From Nostoc sp. CHAB 5836 (GTDB lineage: Bacteria; Cyanobacteriota; Cyanobacteriia; Cyanobacteriales; Nostocaceae): a stretch of 64,000 nt of DNA. Each line of letters begins with the position of its first letter. The first letter of the stretch is position 1. Location: the NCBI RefSeq assembly GCF_020829445.1, contig NZ_JAIVFV010000003.1, positions 1-64,000 on the forward strand, given 5' to 3'. Shown one piece after another: positions 52,619-60,425 of the stretch. A model generated the notes under the pieces. The model did no database searches and was not told the DNA's origin. It saw nothing but the letters and a program-made list of their open reading frames with translations. The position numbers and the translations under genes are program-made.

Positions 52619-54364
52619 TCAGAGATTAGTCTGAAACAAGTCTTTGAGCAGAACTTGTACTTTTTCGGGTGTGCCTTGGTAAACACTGCCTTCTCGAATC
52701 GCAGCGATCGCTTCTAATTCCTGCTGATTCACTTCACCGTAGGCAATGGGATATACTCTCACACGGCTGTACTTAATCACATCCTTAATTTGTCTAAAAT
52801 CAAGTCCGTTGGTTCGTTTTCCATCGGTGAGCAGTAGTAGATAAAATCGACCCTTGGGATCAGTTTTTTGTTTTGCCATCAGATCTGCCAAACCAACAGC
52901 GAGTCCATCATAGAGAGCAGTTTCACCATCAGGTTGAAGTTGGTCAATGGCTGCAAATAATCGCTTTTGTTCTAATTCGTTGAAGGGAGCGAGGGTGATC
53001 CGGCGAGTGGGGCGATCGCTAAAGGTCACTAACCCAATCTGATTACCTCGGTTAATTTGTTGGCTGGCAAATCGTAACGCTTTCTGAACCGCTTGCAGAC
53101 GGTTGTTTAGCTCCATTGAACCGCTAGTATCCACAATCAGTTCCATGTAAACTGTATGTCCACCATCTTTACGCTGTTTCCAAAATGACTGAGCGGCTTT
53201 GAGGACTTCACCAGATGGTAGGGGTGGAAATTGATTTCGCTGGAGATACTCTGTTTTTTCATATCCCTGTTGTTGAGCCAATTGTTGCATTGGTGCAGAG
53301 GTAGCAAAGGCAGCAAATTTCTCCAGGGCTTCTCGCTCAGATGCCGTATTCCAATCAAATCCAACTAATGGCGAATTTTCAGGAACACCGAAGGGAATGT
53401 AAGCAAGCTGTGCAAATTCTGGCTGTTTTTTCAGATTGACATAGCTTTGGTAGGCCATGACAATTGCCTGAAACTTTTGGGGATCACGAATCCAAATTTG
53501 CTTTAAGTCCAGGTATGTGGGCGTCGTGAGGGCGATTTGTTTCTGGAAGGTGCTAAAAACTGAATTGACTTGAGAAGACTCTAGTTCAGCAATAGTTAAT
53601 GGTTTGCCATCTTGAGTATGACCTGCTGAACGCCAAAGCAGTGTATGCAGAAAATTCAACGCCGATGAGGAGATATAAGGATTGGAATAACCAACTTGGA
53701 TTTTGTCTGCGAGAATGGCATCCATCAAGCGATCAAACGTCACCCCTCCACCTTTAGCCAGTTGTTGATACACCTGGGGTTGGATTGCAAAGATGGCTTG
53801 GTTCGAGACTAATGCAGGTGCGATCGCTTGTAGTGGCAATCCTTCAGCTTTCAGTAACTCCAACCACAAAGCCGTTGCTGGTGTGTAGCCTGCGGGTTTC
53901 CCTTTCTTAGCAGCTAAAATCTGTGCGCCCAATCCAGAAGGAATATTCCGAATCCCTACTTGAATGACTTCTCCAGACTTGAGCCTTTGTGGTTGCTGAT
54001 TAAATTTTTCTACAACATCAATTAACCAACGTTCATCCTGTCGTTCTCCATTCGCTTTTTCAGCCGAGCTGTAGATTTCGACATACACGATATTCGGATC
54101 GTTGCTTGGCTTTGCACCGTAAAGAGGAAAGAAGTTTGGATCGGGGACAGAATCAGCTAGTGGAGGAATCACCGCATTATAGGCGGCGGTGTCAGATACA
54201 AGCTGTGAATCCAATTGAATACTGGGTAAAAGATGTTGGCTTAGATAGTGATCGGCACTTTCAAATGAATTGATTGATGATATTGGTGATGGTATTGTAC
54301 AAGTGGACAAAAATGTCAAGCATAGTCCGATCGCTAGGCAAAATTTGAAAGGCAAATTTTTCAC
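52619..54364 (-). CDS. solute-binding protein fused to a von Willebrand A domain, lipoprotein-like
   Basis: 581 aa from a GTG. An N-terminal signal with a weak lipobox (FLSTC, Cys22) places it outside the inner membrane. Residues about 65-400 resemble an extracellular solute-binding protein (type 2 periplasmic fold: NPNIVYVEIYSS, KGKPAGYTPATALWLELLKAEG, AILADKIQVGYSNPY). Residues about 405-580 are a VWA domain with MIDAS motifs DTSGSM (near residue 410), the threonine of DGETALYDG and TDGKRT. The combination suggests a sensor that presents a ligand-dependent metal-binding VWA. It is between the coiled-coil membrane gene and the small membrane gene in one operon. Confidence 0.88.
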   Translation of the reverse strand: MKNLPFKFCLAIGLCLTFLSTCTIPSPISSINSFESADHYLSQHLLPSIQLDSQLVSDTAAYNAVIPPLADSVPDPNFFPLYGAKPSNDPNIVYVEIYSSAEKANGERQDERWLIDVVEKFNQQPQRLKSGEVIQVGIRNIPSGLGAQILAAKKGKPAGYTPATALWLELLKAEGLPLQAIAPALVSNQAIFAIQPQVYQQLAKGGGVTFDRLMDAILADKIQVGYSNPYISSSALNFLHTLLWRSAGHTQDGKPLTIAELESSQVNSVFSTFQKQIALTTPTYLDLKQIWIRDPQKFQAIVMAYQSYVNLKKQPEFAQLAYIPFGVPENSPLVGFDWNTASEREALEKFAAFATSAPMQQLAQQQGYEKTEYLQRNQFPPLPSGEVLKAAQSFWKQRKDGGHTVYMELIVDTSGSMELNNRLQAVQKALRFASQQINRGNQIGLVTFSDRPTRRITLAPFNELEQKRLFAAIDQLQPDGETALYDGLAVGLADLMAKQKTDPKGRFYLLLLTDGKRTNGLDFRQIKDVIKYSRVRVYPIAYGEVNQQELEAIAAIREGSVYQGTPEKVQVLLKDLFQTNL

Positions 54365-54369
54365 AGTTT

Positions 54370-55068
54370 TTAATTTTCTAAAATTCCTCTTTCGTTTTCC
54401 GCAATCAGTGTTTGCAGCCGGATCGAGATGACAGCAGGAGCGCTAAGTGAACGCCGCTCCAAACTTTCCAATGCAATTTGGTCGTGCAATTCCTGAAGCT
54501 GGTCATGGGTTTGCTGAAGTCGAGTCATGCTGCTTTGTAACTGTTGTTGTGCCAACTCTCGATAACGTGGTGTTTGCACTTGTTGAATAACCTGCAATGC
54601 TTGCACCAGTTGGTCAACTAAATCTAGAACAGTGTGCAATGTTTCGAGCAAGTCTGGAGTGAAAGTTGATTCCTGTTGGGCAATTTGTGTCGCGATCTGC
54701 CCAATGGCTTGAGCTTGTTGCTGAACCGATCGCCACAGAGTTTGAGAAGTATCAGGAATTCGGTTATTAAAGTAGCTGATATGACTTAAAAAAACATCTT
54801 TTTCCAGTAAATTCGCGGAAGTTGCTGAAGAGCTTATTTTTTGGCCTTCGAGTTGCACGTACCAAGAAGCGATCGCCAATCCAACAATCACTGCGCCGCT
54901 AAATAGAACAATTAAACGTATTCCTAACCACAAAACAAAGCTAATATAACCAATTAATAAACCAGCCACTAAAAATTGAGTGTGAGAGAGTCGAAAAGGA
55001 TTGCCCCTCGGTTGAGTCATCATTGTAGAAATTAATTTTGGAAACGGATTGCTGATGTGCGATCGCAT
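54370..55068 (-). CDS. membrane protein with long coiled-coil region, first gene of the VWA operon
   Basis: 232 aa from ATG 55068; ATG 55020 (MTQPRGNPFRL) is a likely alternative with better amino-acid character. Two hydrophobic helices (about residues 31-75) are followed by a Gln-rich coiled coil (QIATQIAQQESTF ... LQQTHDQLQELHDQIALESLERRS). It ends 5 nt before the solute-binding/VWA gene. It probably forms the membrane anchor of the complex. Function unknown. Confidence 0.75.
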   Translation of the reverse strand: MRSHISNPFPKLISTMMTQPRGNPFRLSHTQFLVAGLLIGYISFVLWLGIRLIVLFSGAVIVGLAIASWYVQLEGQKISSSATSANLLEKDVFLSHISYFNNRIPDTSQTLWRSVQQQAQAIGQIATQIAQQESTFTPDLLETLHTVLDLVDQLVQALQVIQQVQTPRYRELAQQQLQSSMTRLQQTHDQLQELHDQIALESLERRSLSAPAVISIRLQTLIAENERGILEN

Positions 55069-55108
55069 TCTTTAGCCGTGATCAGTTTGGCATCGGCGGC
55101 GAAAGTAA

Positions 55109-55202
55109 TAGACATCTGGTAGAAATTAAATATGCCTTACCTAGAACCCTTGTAGAGACGTAGCAGTGCTACGTCTCTACATTTTTTTTCACCAGATGTC
55201 TA
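55109..55202. mobile_element. MITE, TAGACATCTGGTG family, copy 2
   Basis: 94 bp bounded by TAGACATCTGGTAGAA and TTTTCACCAGATGTCTA. The interior (gtagagacgtagcagtgct) is that of copy 1 at 23832 reversed. It lies in the upstream DNA of the VWA operon. Confidence 0.8.
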
Positions 55203-55268
55203 ATGAATTCGTTGATAGCAAAGCTTTTGCAAACGATGAAATCATTTGCAGAGTATGCAATTAAATAA

Positions 55269-55676
55269 GGCCTATTTCATTCTCATCTAGCCCGCCTCAG
55301 AATGAATTCTGAGTCTAATAGCAAAAGTCGTCTAAAGACGACTGAGAAAAGGTTATAGTCCAATACACTTGGGTTAAGCATTTCTTCGCTCTCTTTCTCT
55401 CTTCTCTCTGTGCCGCGCCAGTTGCTACCCTGCAGGAACCCTAAGAGCGAACAAGTCTCTTAACCGCAAGGGCGCACTGGCAACTCCTTATCTGGAGCGG
55501 TAGCCTGCGGCTTGCCGCAACTCTTGGAGACGCAAACGCGAGTGCGTCTACGTTAAAGAAAAAGAGTTTTAGCCTTAAGTGAACCGTATTGGGTTATAGT
55601 CCGTTTTAACGGACTTTAGTTATGAGCCCGGAACTTCAGTTCCGGGTGGTTTATGTCTAGAATGAAATAGCCCTGG
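55269..55676. mobile_element. composite repeat with a MITE nested inside
   Basis: Outer termini GGCCTATTTCATTCT and AGAATGAAATAGCC are inverted. Inside are the hairpins agtcgtctaaagacgact and cggaacttcagttccgg of the dispersed double-hairpin repeat, split by a CAATAC-family element (55361-55591). Removing that element and one duplicate restores a continuous outer repeat. Confidence 0.75.
55361..55591. mobile_element. MITE, CAATAC family, 10-bp duplication GGTTATAGTC
   Basis: 231 bp from CAATACACTTGGGTTAAG to TTAAGTGAACCGTATTG, longer than other copies due to repeat insertions (acgcaaacgcgagtgcg). The exact 10-bp repeat GGTTATAGTC is at 55351-55360 and 55592-55601. Confidence 0.9.
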
Positions 55677-55809
55677 ATGTAGCACTGCTACATCTCTACA
55701 AAGGTTCTGGATAACGATGCCCCCAAATGCGATCGCATTGACTACGGGGGCTGTGCGTCATCGCAAACTTTTAAGCAAAAATGCATTTAGAAAGCGAACA
55801 AAGTGCTGA

Positions 55810-56319
55810 CTAGGCAAAGATGAAATCTATAGAGAGAATGACATTGGTAGTGTCTTGAACGTTAGCGATCAAGTCAATGCCATAGTAAATTTGTGTGTCT
55901 AGAGCAGAATTGCCACTCAAGTTTGCATTCCCAAGAGAGTATAGACTAGAGAAACCCCCGGCTAGAATCGAATCAGAAGAGGGGTTCCAGTCAGTAATGG
56001 TAGCGTAACCAAAACCTTGGTATCCAACACCGAAGGAACCGCCAAGAACGAAAGTATCAGAACCAGCACCACCAACCAGGATGTCGTTTTCTACTAAGCC
56101 ACTGTTTGTAGAGCCGAACAATGTATCGTTACCATCTCCGCCATAAAGGATGTCATCCTGATTGCCGCCGAACAATATATCATTGCCAGCAAAGCCAAAC
56201 AATGTATCGTAGCCGTCGTAATCAAACAAACCAGAGCCAACGGAGTAGCCAGCGATCAGGTCGTCACCGTTGCTGCCAAAGAGTACATCATTGAAAAAGC
56301 TGCCATTAATAATAGCCAT
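55810..56319 (-). CDS. RTX (hemolysin-type calcium-binding repeat) protein
   Basis: 169 aa. At least four copies of the GGxGxDxLx nonapeptide type are visible (GFAGNDILFGGNQDDILYGGDGNDTLFG, GGAGSDTFVLGG), forming a calcium-bound beta-roll. It has no N-terminal signal peptide, as expected for type I secretion, where the C-terminal region acts as the signal. AAGGAG lies 7 nt upstream of the ATG. No transporter gene is adjacent. It is short and may be an exported calcium-binding surface or adhesion protein. Confidence 0.85.
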   Translation of the reverse strand: MAIINGSFFNDVLFGSNGDDLIAGYSVGSGLFDYDGYDTLFGFAGNDILFGGNQDDILYGGDGNDTLFGSTNSGLVENDILVGGAGSDTFVLGGSFGVGYQGFGYATITDWNPSSDSILAGGFSSLYSLGNANLSGNSALDTQIYYGIDLIANVQDTTNVILSIDFIFA

Positions 56320-56398
56320 TTGAGTTTCTCCTTGATTTAAATCGAATTAAGGCAAAGGTATTTGGATAAATCTTCCATCACCTCATTGGTACGCAATC

Positions 56399-56520
56399 CA
56401 ATACTTTTCGGTTAAGGGAGAAAGGGGAAAGGGAAAGGCTTTGAATTCACCTTTACCCTTTGCCCTTTAACCAACTAAGAGACTAACAGGGAGTAGTTTA
56501 CGCTTATCCGAAAAGTATTG
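56399..56520. mobile_element. MITE, CAATACTTTTCGG variant
   Basis: 122 bp bounded by CAATACTTTTCGGTTAAG and CTTATCCGAAAAGTATTG. It shares the CAATAC tip with the main family but its interior is a plain ggggaaagggaaagg stretch. No flanking 10-bp repeat was found. Confidence 0.6.
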
Positions 56521-56545
56521 ACTCAAGAGACAATGCTTTTTACCC

Positions 56546-56699
56546 CAATACACTTGGGTTAAGCCCAAAAAATTAAATTATGTAGTTTTCAAGCCTTTGT
56601 TGGGTTTAACTGCGTTCAAACGCCACTTTGCTCAAGTCGAGAAACCCGCTCACACAAGTGGCTCCCCAACCTACAATTATTCTTAACCCAAGCGTATTG
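56546..56699. mobile_element. MITE, CAATAC family, 10-bp duplication CTTTTTACCC
   Basis: 154 bp from CAATACACTTGGGTTAAG to CTTAACCCAAGCGTATTG. The exact 10-bp repeat CTTTTTACCC is at 56536-56545 and 56700-56709. The interior is ttgggtttaactgcg-type repeat. Confidence 0.9.
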
Positions 56700-56800
56700 C
56701 TTTTTACCCTACAAAGGACTATCGGAGGCTAGAGTAAAAATCGCCCGAATTTTTACGTAACTTTACAAACAAATATTGTATTGGACAGGTGAGAGACCAC

Positions 56801-56948
56801 TTATAAAGTAAACCTTAAATTGTCGGGTGCGTTAAAGCAGCGCGTAACGCACCTGAAAATATGGTGCGTTACGGCTAAATTAAACTTTCTCAAACCCTCA
56901 AATTCCTACACAGCCGTAACACACCCTACTTAATATTTACTTTATAAA
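56801..56948. mobile_element. MITE with TTATAAAGTAAA ends
   Basis: 148 bp between TTATAAAGTAAA and TTTACTTTATAA, with interior cgggtgcgttaaagc/cgtaacacacccta type palindromic repeat as in the TATAGGA family. No flanking duplication was recognised. Confidence 0.6.
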
Positions 56949-57030
56949 TAGGCTCTGAAAGCTTGCTTCTTCGTAAACTAACAAGAGGTCTTTGTCTTAA
57001 GTTGTTTTAGGATAAAGGCAATCAGCAATT

Positions 57031-57219
57031 GCGATCGCCGAAATAACAAATGCCATCGCCGAAATAACAAATGCCATCGCCGAAATAACAAATGCCATCG
57101 CCGAAATAACAAATGCCATCGCCGATGTAACAAATGCCATCGCCGAAATAACAAATGCCATCGCCGATGTAACAAATGCCATCGCTGATGTAACAAATGC
57201 CATCGCCGATGTAACAAAT
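57031..57219. repeat. 21-bp tandem array gccatcgccgaaataacaaat
   Basis: Exactly nine 21-bp units (189 bp). Units alternate gaaataac and gatgtaac near the middle. It abuts the end of a TAGACATCTGG-family element at 57219. The second array of unit length 21 in this window. Confidence 0.95.
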
Positions 57220-57241
57220 AGACATCTGGTGAAAAAGAATG
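57219..57241. repeat. single end of the TAGACATCTGGTG family
   Basis: TAGACATCTGGTGAAAAAGA directly follows the last unit of the 21-bp array. No matching right end is found nearby, so the element is a fragment. Confidence 0.6.
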
Positions 57242-57453
57242 TAGAGCTAAAACCTCCCCCCGTTCACGGCGAGGGGATTGAGGGGTGGGGTAAAGCGTAT
57301 GTGGGACAAGGCGTAGGCGTAGGTTGGGTTGAGGAACGAAACCCAACATCCTCAAGACTTTCTTGAGTAACGCTTACACTCTACCCAACCTACTTTTCTA
57401 CTTTTCTTTTTAACCCAAACCTATTGCCCCATACCCAACTTTCAAGACAAATC

Positions 57454-57584
57454 TAAGTACGTCGGTGCGAAAAAACCCAAGTATGTTACGAAACGTAAAT
57501 AAGCTTAAAACCCTTACTAGTAACAAATGACAAATGACAAATGACAGCCTTAGCCAGTTAACTTTAATTGCCCCGACCTACTTA
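57454..57584. mobile_element. repeat element, TAAGTA(G)GTCGG type, copy 2
   Basis: 131 bp from TAAGTACGTCGGTGCG to CCCCGACCTACTTA, matching the copy at 40692 in length and interior. The stop codon of the CHAT gene (minus strand) lies in its end. Confidence 0.7.
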
Positions 57585-60340
57585 GGACAAGGAACGTCTT
57601 TCACGAGATCAAACCTCAATTTATTATTTACAGTAACGATCGCACGAGTGGTAAATTCTCTGCGATCGCCCGTCGCATCAAAACTAATCGGGAAGCCTTC
57701 GATAATCGCACTAGATGCTGCTACCCCAGGTATAATTCCTGTCTCAGACAATTTCTGCTGAATATCCTGTCGAGTCACGGGTGAATTTGATGATAATTTA
57801 ATGGCTTGCAACACCGCTTGAACAGCCTCATATGCTAAGGCTGTCCGTCGATTTAAATCACCGCCCCAGTATTCATTGATCTGTTTTGCAAACGCTGCTG
57901 CACCACATTGCTTTTGATGCCAGTCAACCGCAAGGAATAAGCGATTTACTGTGGTATCTTTAGCCTGATTAATAACTTCTTGGAGATATAGGGAATTTGA
58001 CCCTAAAACTGGTTTTTTTCCATTATTCAATTTGATGATATTGATTGCTTTTTGAAATGCTTCAGTATCGTTAGTCTGCCCATCGGCCAATACTGCCAAA
58101 GCATCTGCATCTTTCACCTCCGGCGGAAGTTGACTAGTATCGAAGTTTAGATCAGATAAATCAAACGTAGCAATTACACCTCCCTTAAATGCTTTGATAA
58201 CCTGAACAAACTGATTAAACAAATCTTTGCTAAAGGACTCTTTGCTATTGTAAAAAACAACCACTTTTGGCTGAGGCTTTTTGAGATCATCGACTAAATA
58301 CTGTACCAGACTATGGGCTTCTACTCGAGTTGATGAAACAGTTCTAAAGAATACTTTATTGGGATCGCCACCGCAGTTTGGATTCGATTGGAGGTTAACA
58401 ACGGTGCTGGTGGGAGAAATAAGCACAAGCTCCTTTGGGGAATAAACTTTCAAAGCTGCACAGGTATTGGGAGAAGTGTAGTGCCCCACCACAGCGAGAA
58501 TTTTGCCATCTTTGGAGAGGATTTCTGCAACCTGCTGGGCTTGATCAGGGCTATTGCTATCGTTAGCAATCACGACTTGTAAGCTGATCTTCTGCTTGAC
58601 GGCTACATCCTGCGCTTGAGCGACTCCAAATACGATACCCAATCCGGCATCAAGATTCAATGGCGCGGCAACAGCAATGGTGTAAATTGGCAAATTCGGG
58701 TTTTGGATATGCCGATCATTCACAAAAGCATTGTTACGATAAATCAGGATTTCCGGATCTTGTAGTGCTGCTAAAGCCTTTTGATAGAGACCCGGAACAG
58801 ATTTTTTGTGTTGTGCCTGACTATAGAGACCCGGAACAGATTTTTTGTGTTGTGCCTGACTACGGAGGTCATCAAAAATGCTCACCGCATCTTTATATTT
58901 ACCTTGAGAAAATGCTTTAATGCCTTGCAGTTTTAACGAGAGATATGGTTCACTCAGTTGTACTTTGCTATTAGCAATTGACTTTTCACCATAGCTAATA
59001 AAATCCTCAATTGGCTTTTGACGATCAAGGCTCTTTCTGTTATCAGCAATTGGCGGTTGGCAGATTGAGGGAAAAATCTGACACGCAATTGGACTAGCTT
59101 GAGGGATGATTACAATCAAGGCAAAGGCAGCAAATCCAATAGTAATGAAATAATGACGACGGAAATAAGATCGCAAGCGCGATAGTAGTGATTCGGGTCG
59201 CGTGATGGGTATCGGGGGAGTTGAGACAGGCCAAACTAACTCTGGTTGATTAGGATTCACGCAAACGACGGGTAGCCAAGATGCGGCTGGAAAAATGCTT
59301 TGTATAGATTCGAGGCGATCGCGAGCCTCACGCACTGCCAGACAAAGAGGTGTACCCTGAGAAAATTCCCTCAAAAAGTACAGTAAGAATTGACACGCAA
59401 TCCGATCCGGCACAGGTTCCCGCATCACGATCAGAGCTGGCACATTCAACCCTGCCAAAAAATCTGCAATCCCTAACCCATCACAGGAATTGAAGATTGC
59501 CAACTTTAAACCTCTCGTTACCGCTCTCGTTAAGCTTTGACGTAACGCATGTAACGGTAAAAAATTACCCTGACTAATTTGGATCTGTCCACTTGTTCCC
59601 TGACTGGAACTATGTCCGGCAAAAAACAAGATATCCCAATCTTCATCAAATAACAGGCGAGATAGAGTTTCTTCACTCGGCTCTGATTGCCTAATAATTT
59701 CTGCTCCACGCTGTTGGAGGATCTCTAATGCTGCTTGATCTTCTTCTAGTTGCAAACCACCCTGAGAACTACCGAAAATGGCTAAAACTCTGACTGGTGC
59801 TTCTAAAGTGGCTACTTGACGACGAAAGTTCGTGAACAAAGCAAACTCGCCATTGGGTAGGTTGGTAAATAAATCCCAGACGTGCCAGGGTAGCCTACGC
59901 AGAAGTTCATTTTGGTTTTGATCTTGAGTCGGACATCTAATGATAATTGGCACAGATTGATCGGTTCTGATTCTGGTATTTGCCCGAATGCGATCGCGCA
60001 AACTGCTAAACGCTCTATCTTGAAACCATCTTCTACAATAGTCCTCTAGCCTTTGAGTTCTTTGTCTCCAATTTTCGACATTGGCTACGTTCGTTACTTG
60101 TCCAGAAACCGCTTGCAGTTGACGACTGCCCTCTAGTGATATATTTTGCCACTCTTGATATAACTGCGGTATTTCAGGTGCAGCAGGAATAAGAGGCAAA
60201 TCATCATGTTCTTGAATAATTTGACCATCTTCTAAAATCTGAAGCGACACAGAGAAACCGTCAACGAAGCTACCAGCACTGATTCGGAGAACGACAGCGA
60301 CGTTTTTAGGAAGTTGAGGGCTAGAGGAGGACTGCACCAT
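57578..60340 (-). CDS. CHAT protease fused to a periplasmic-type ligand receptor
   Basis: 920 aa. Residues about 170-365 are a CHAT (caspase-like) domain with the His-Cys dyad His243 (DILFFAGHSSSQG) and Cys286 (AIFNSCDGLGIADFL). A membrane helix follows at about 398-415, then a 39-bp tandem duplication (13 residues repeated, near residues 495-520), and about 545-920 is a type I periplasmic-binding/ABC-type receptor (NLDAGLGIVFGVAQAQ, ILAVVGHYTSPNTCAALKVYSP, YLVDDLKKPQPKVVVFYNS). The topology would put the ligand domain outside and the protease inside, so ligand binding may control proteolysis. Third gene of the operon; the stop lies in a repeat element. Confidence 0.88.
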   Translation of the reverse strand: MVQSSSSPQLPKNVAVVLRISAGSFVDGFSVSLQILEDGQIIQEHDDLPLIPAAPEIPQLYQEWQNISLEGSRQLQAVSGQVTNVANVENWRQRTQRLEDYCRRWFQDRAFSSLRDRIRANTRIRTDQSVPIIIRCPTQDQNQNELLRRLPWHVWDLFTNLPNGEFALFTNFRRQVATLEAPVRVLAIFGSSQGGLQLEEDQAALEILQQRGAEIIRQSEPSEETLSRLLFDEDWDILFFAGHSSSQGTSGQIQISQGNFLPLHALRQSLTRAVTRGLKLAIFNSCDGLGIADFLAGLNVPALIVMREPVPDRIACQFLLYFLREFSQGTPLCLAVREARDRLESIQSIFPAASWLPVVCVNPNQPELVWPVSTPPIPITRPESLLSRLRSYFRRHYFITIGFAAFALIVIIPQASPIACQIFPSICQPPIADNRKSLDRQKPIEDFISYGEKSIANSKVQLSEPYLSLKLQGIKAFSQGKYKDAVSIFDDLRSQAQHKKSVPGLYSQAQHKKSVPGLYQKALAALQDPEILIYRNNAFVNDRHIQNPNLPIYTIAVAAPLNLDAGLGIVFGVAQAQDVAVKQKISLQVVIANDSNSPDQAQQVAEILSKDGKILAVVGHYTSPNTCAALKVYSPKELVLISPTSTVVNLQSNPNCGGDPNKVFFRTVSSTRVEAHSLVQYLVDDLKKPQPKVVVFYNSKESFSKDLFNQFVQVIKAFKGGVIATFDLSDLNFDTSQLPPEVKDADALAVLADGQTNDTEAFQKAINIIKLNNGKKPVLGSNSLYLQEVINQAKDTTVNRLFLAVDWHQKQCGAAAFAKQINEYWGGDLNRRTALAYEAVQAVLQAIKLSSNSPVTRQDIQQKLSETGIIPGVAASSAIIEGFPISFDATGDRREFTTRAIVTVNNKLRFDLVKDVPCPK
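58785..58862. repeat. 39-bp tandem duplication inside the CHAT gene
   Basis: Two copies of a 39-bp unit (beginning agagacccggaacag), adding 13 residues in frame in the linker between the membrane helix and receptor domain. The copies appear identical, so the duplication looks recent. Confidence 0.9.
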
Positions 60341-60425
60341 AGACAGACAACAACGCGATAGTGCCTGGAGATAAAGAATTTATTTATTAGATAAGCACGA
60401 TTAAGCTTGGCTATGCAAGAGAAAG

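Noticed and set aside
57031-57219. Overlapping minus-strand frames in all three phases, and CRISPR-like look
   Set aside because: Frames arise because a 21-bp unit without stops repeats; there are no spacers, no ribosome site and no protein signature.
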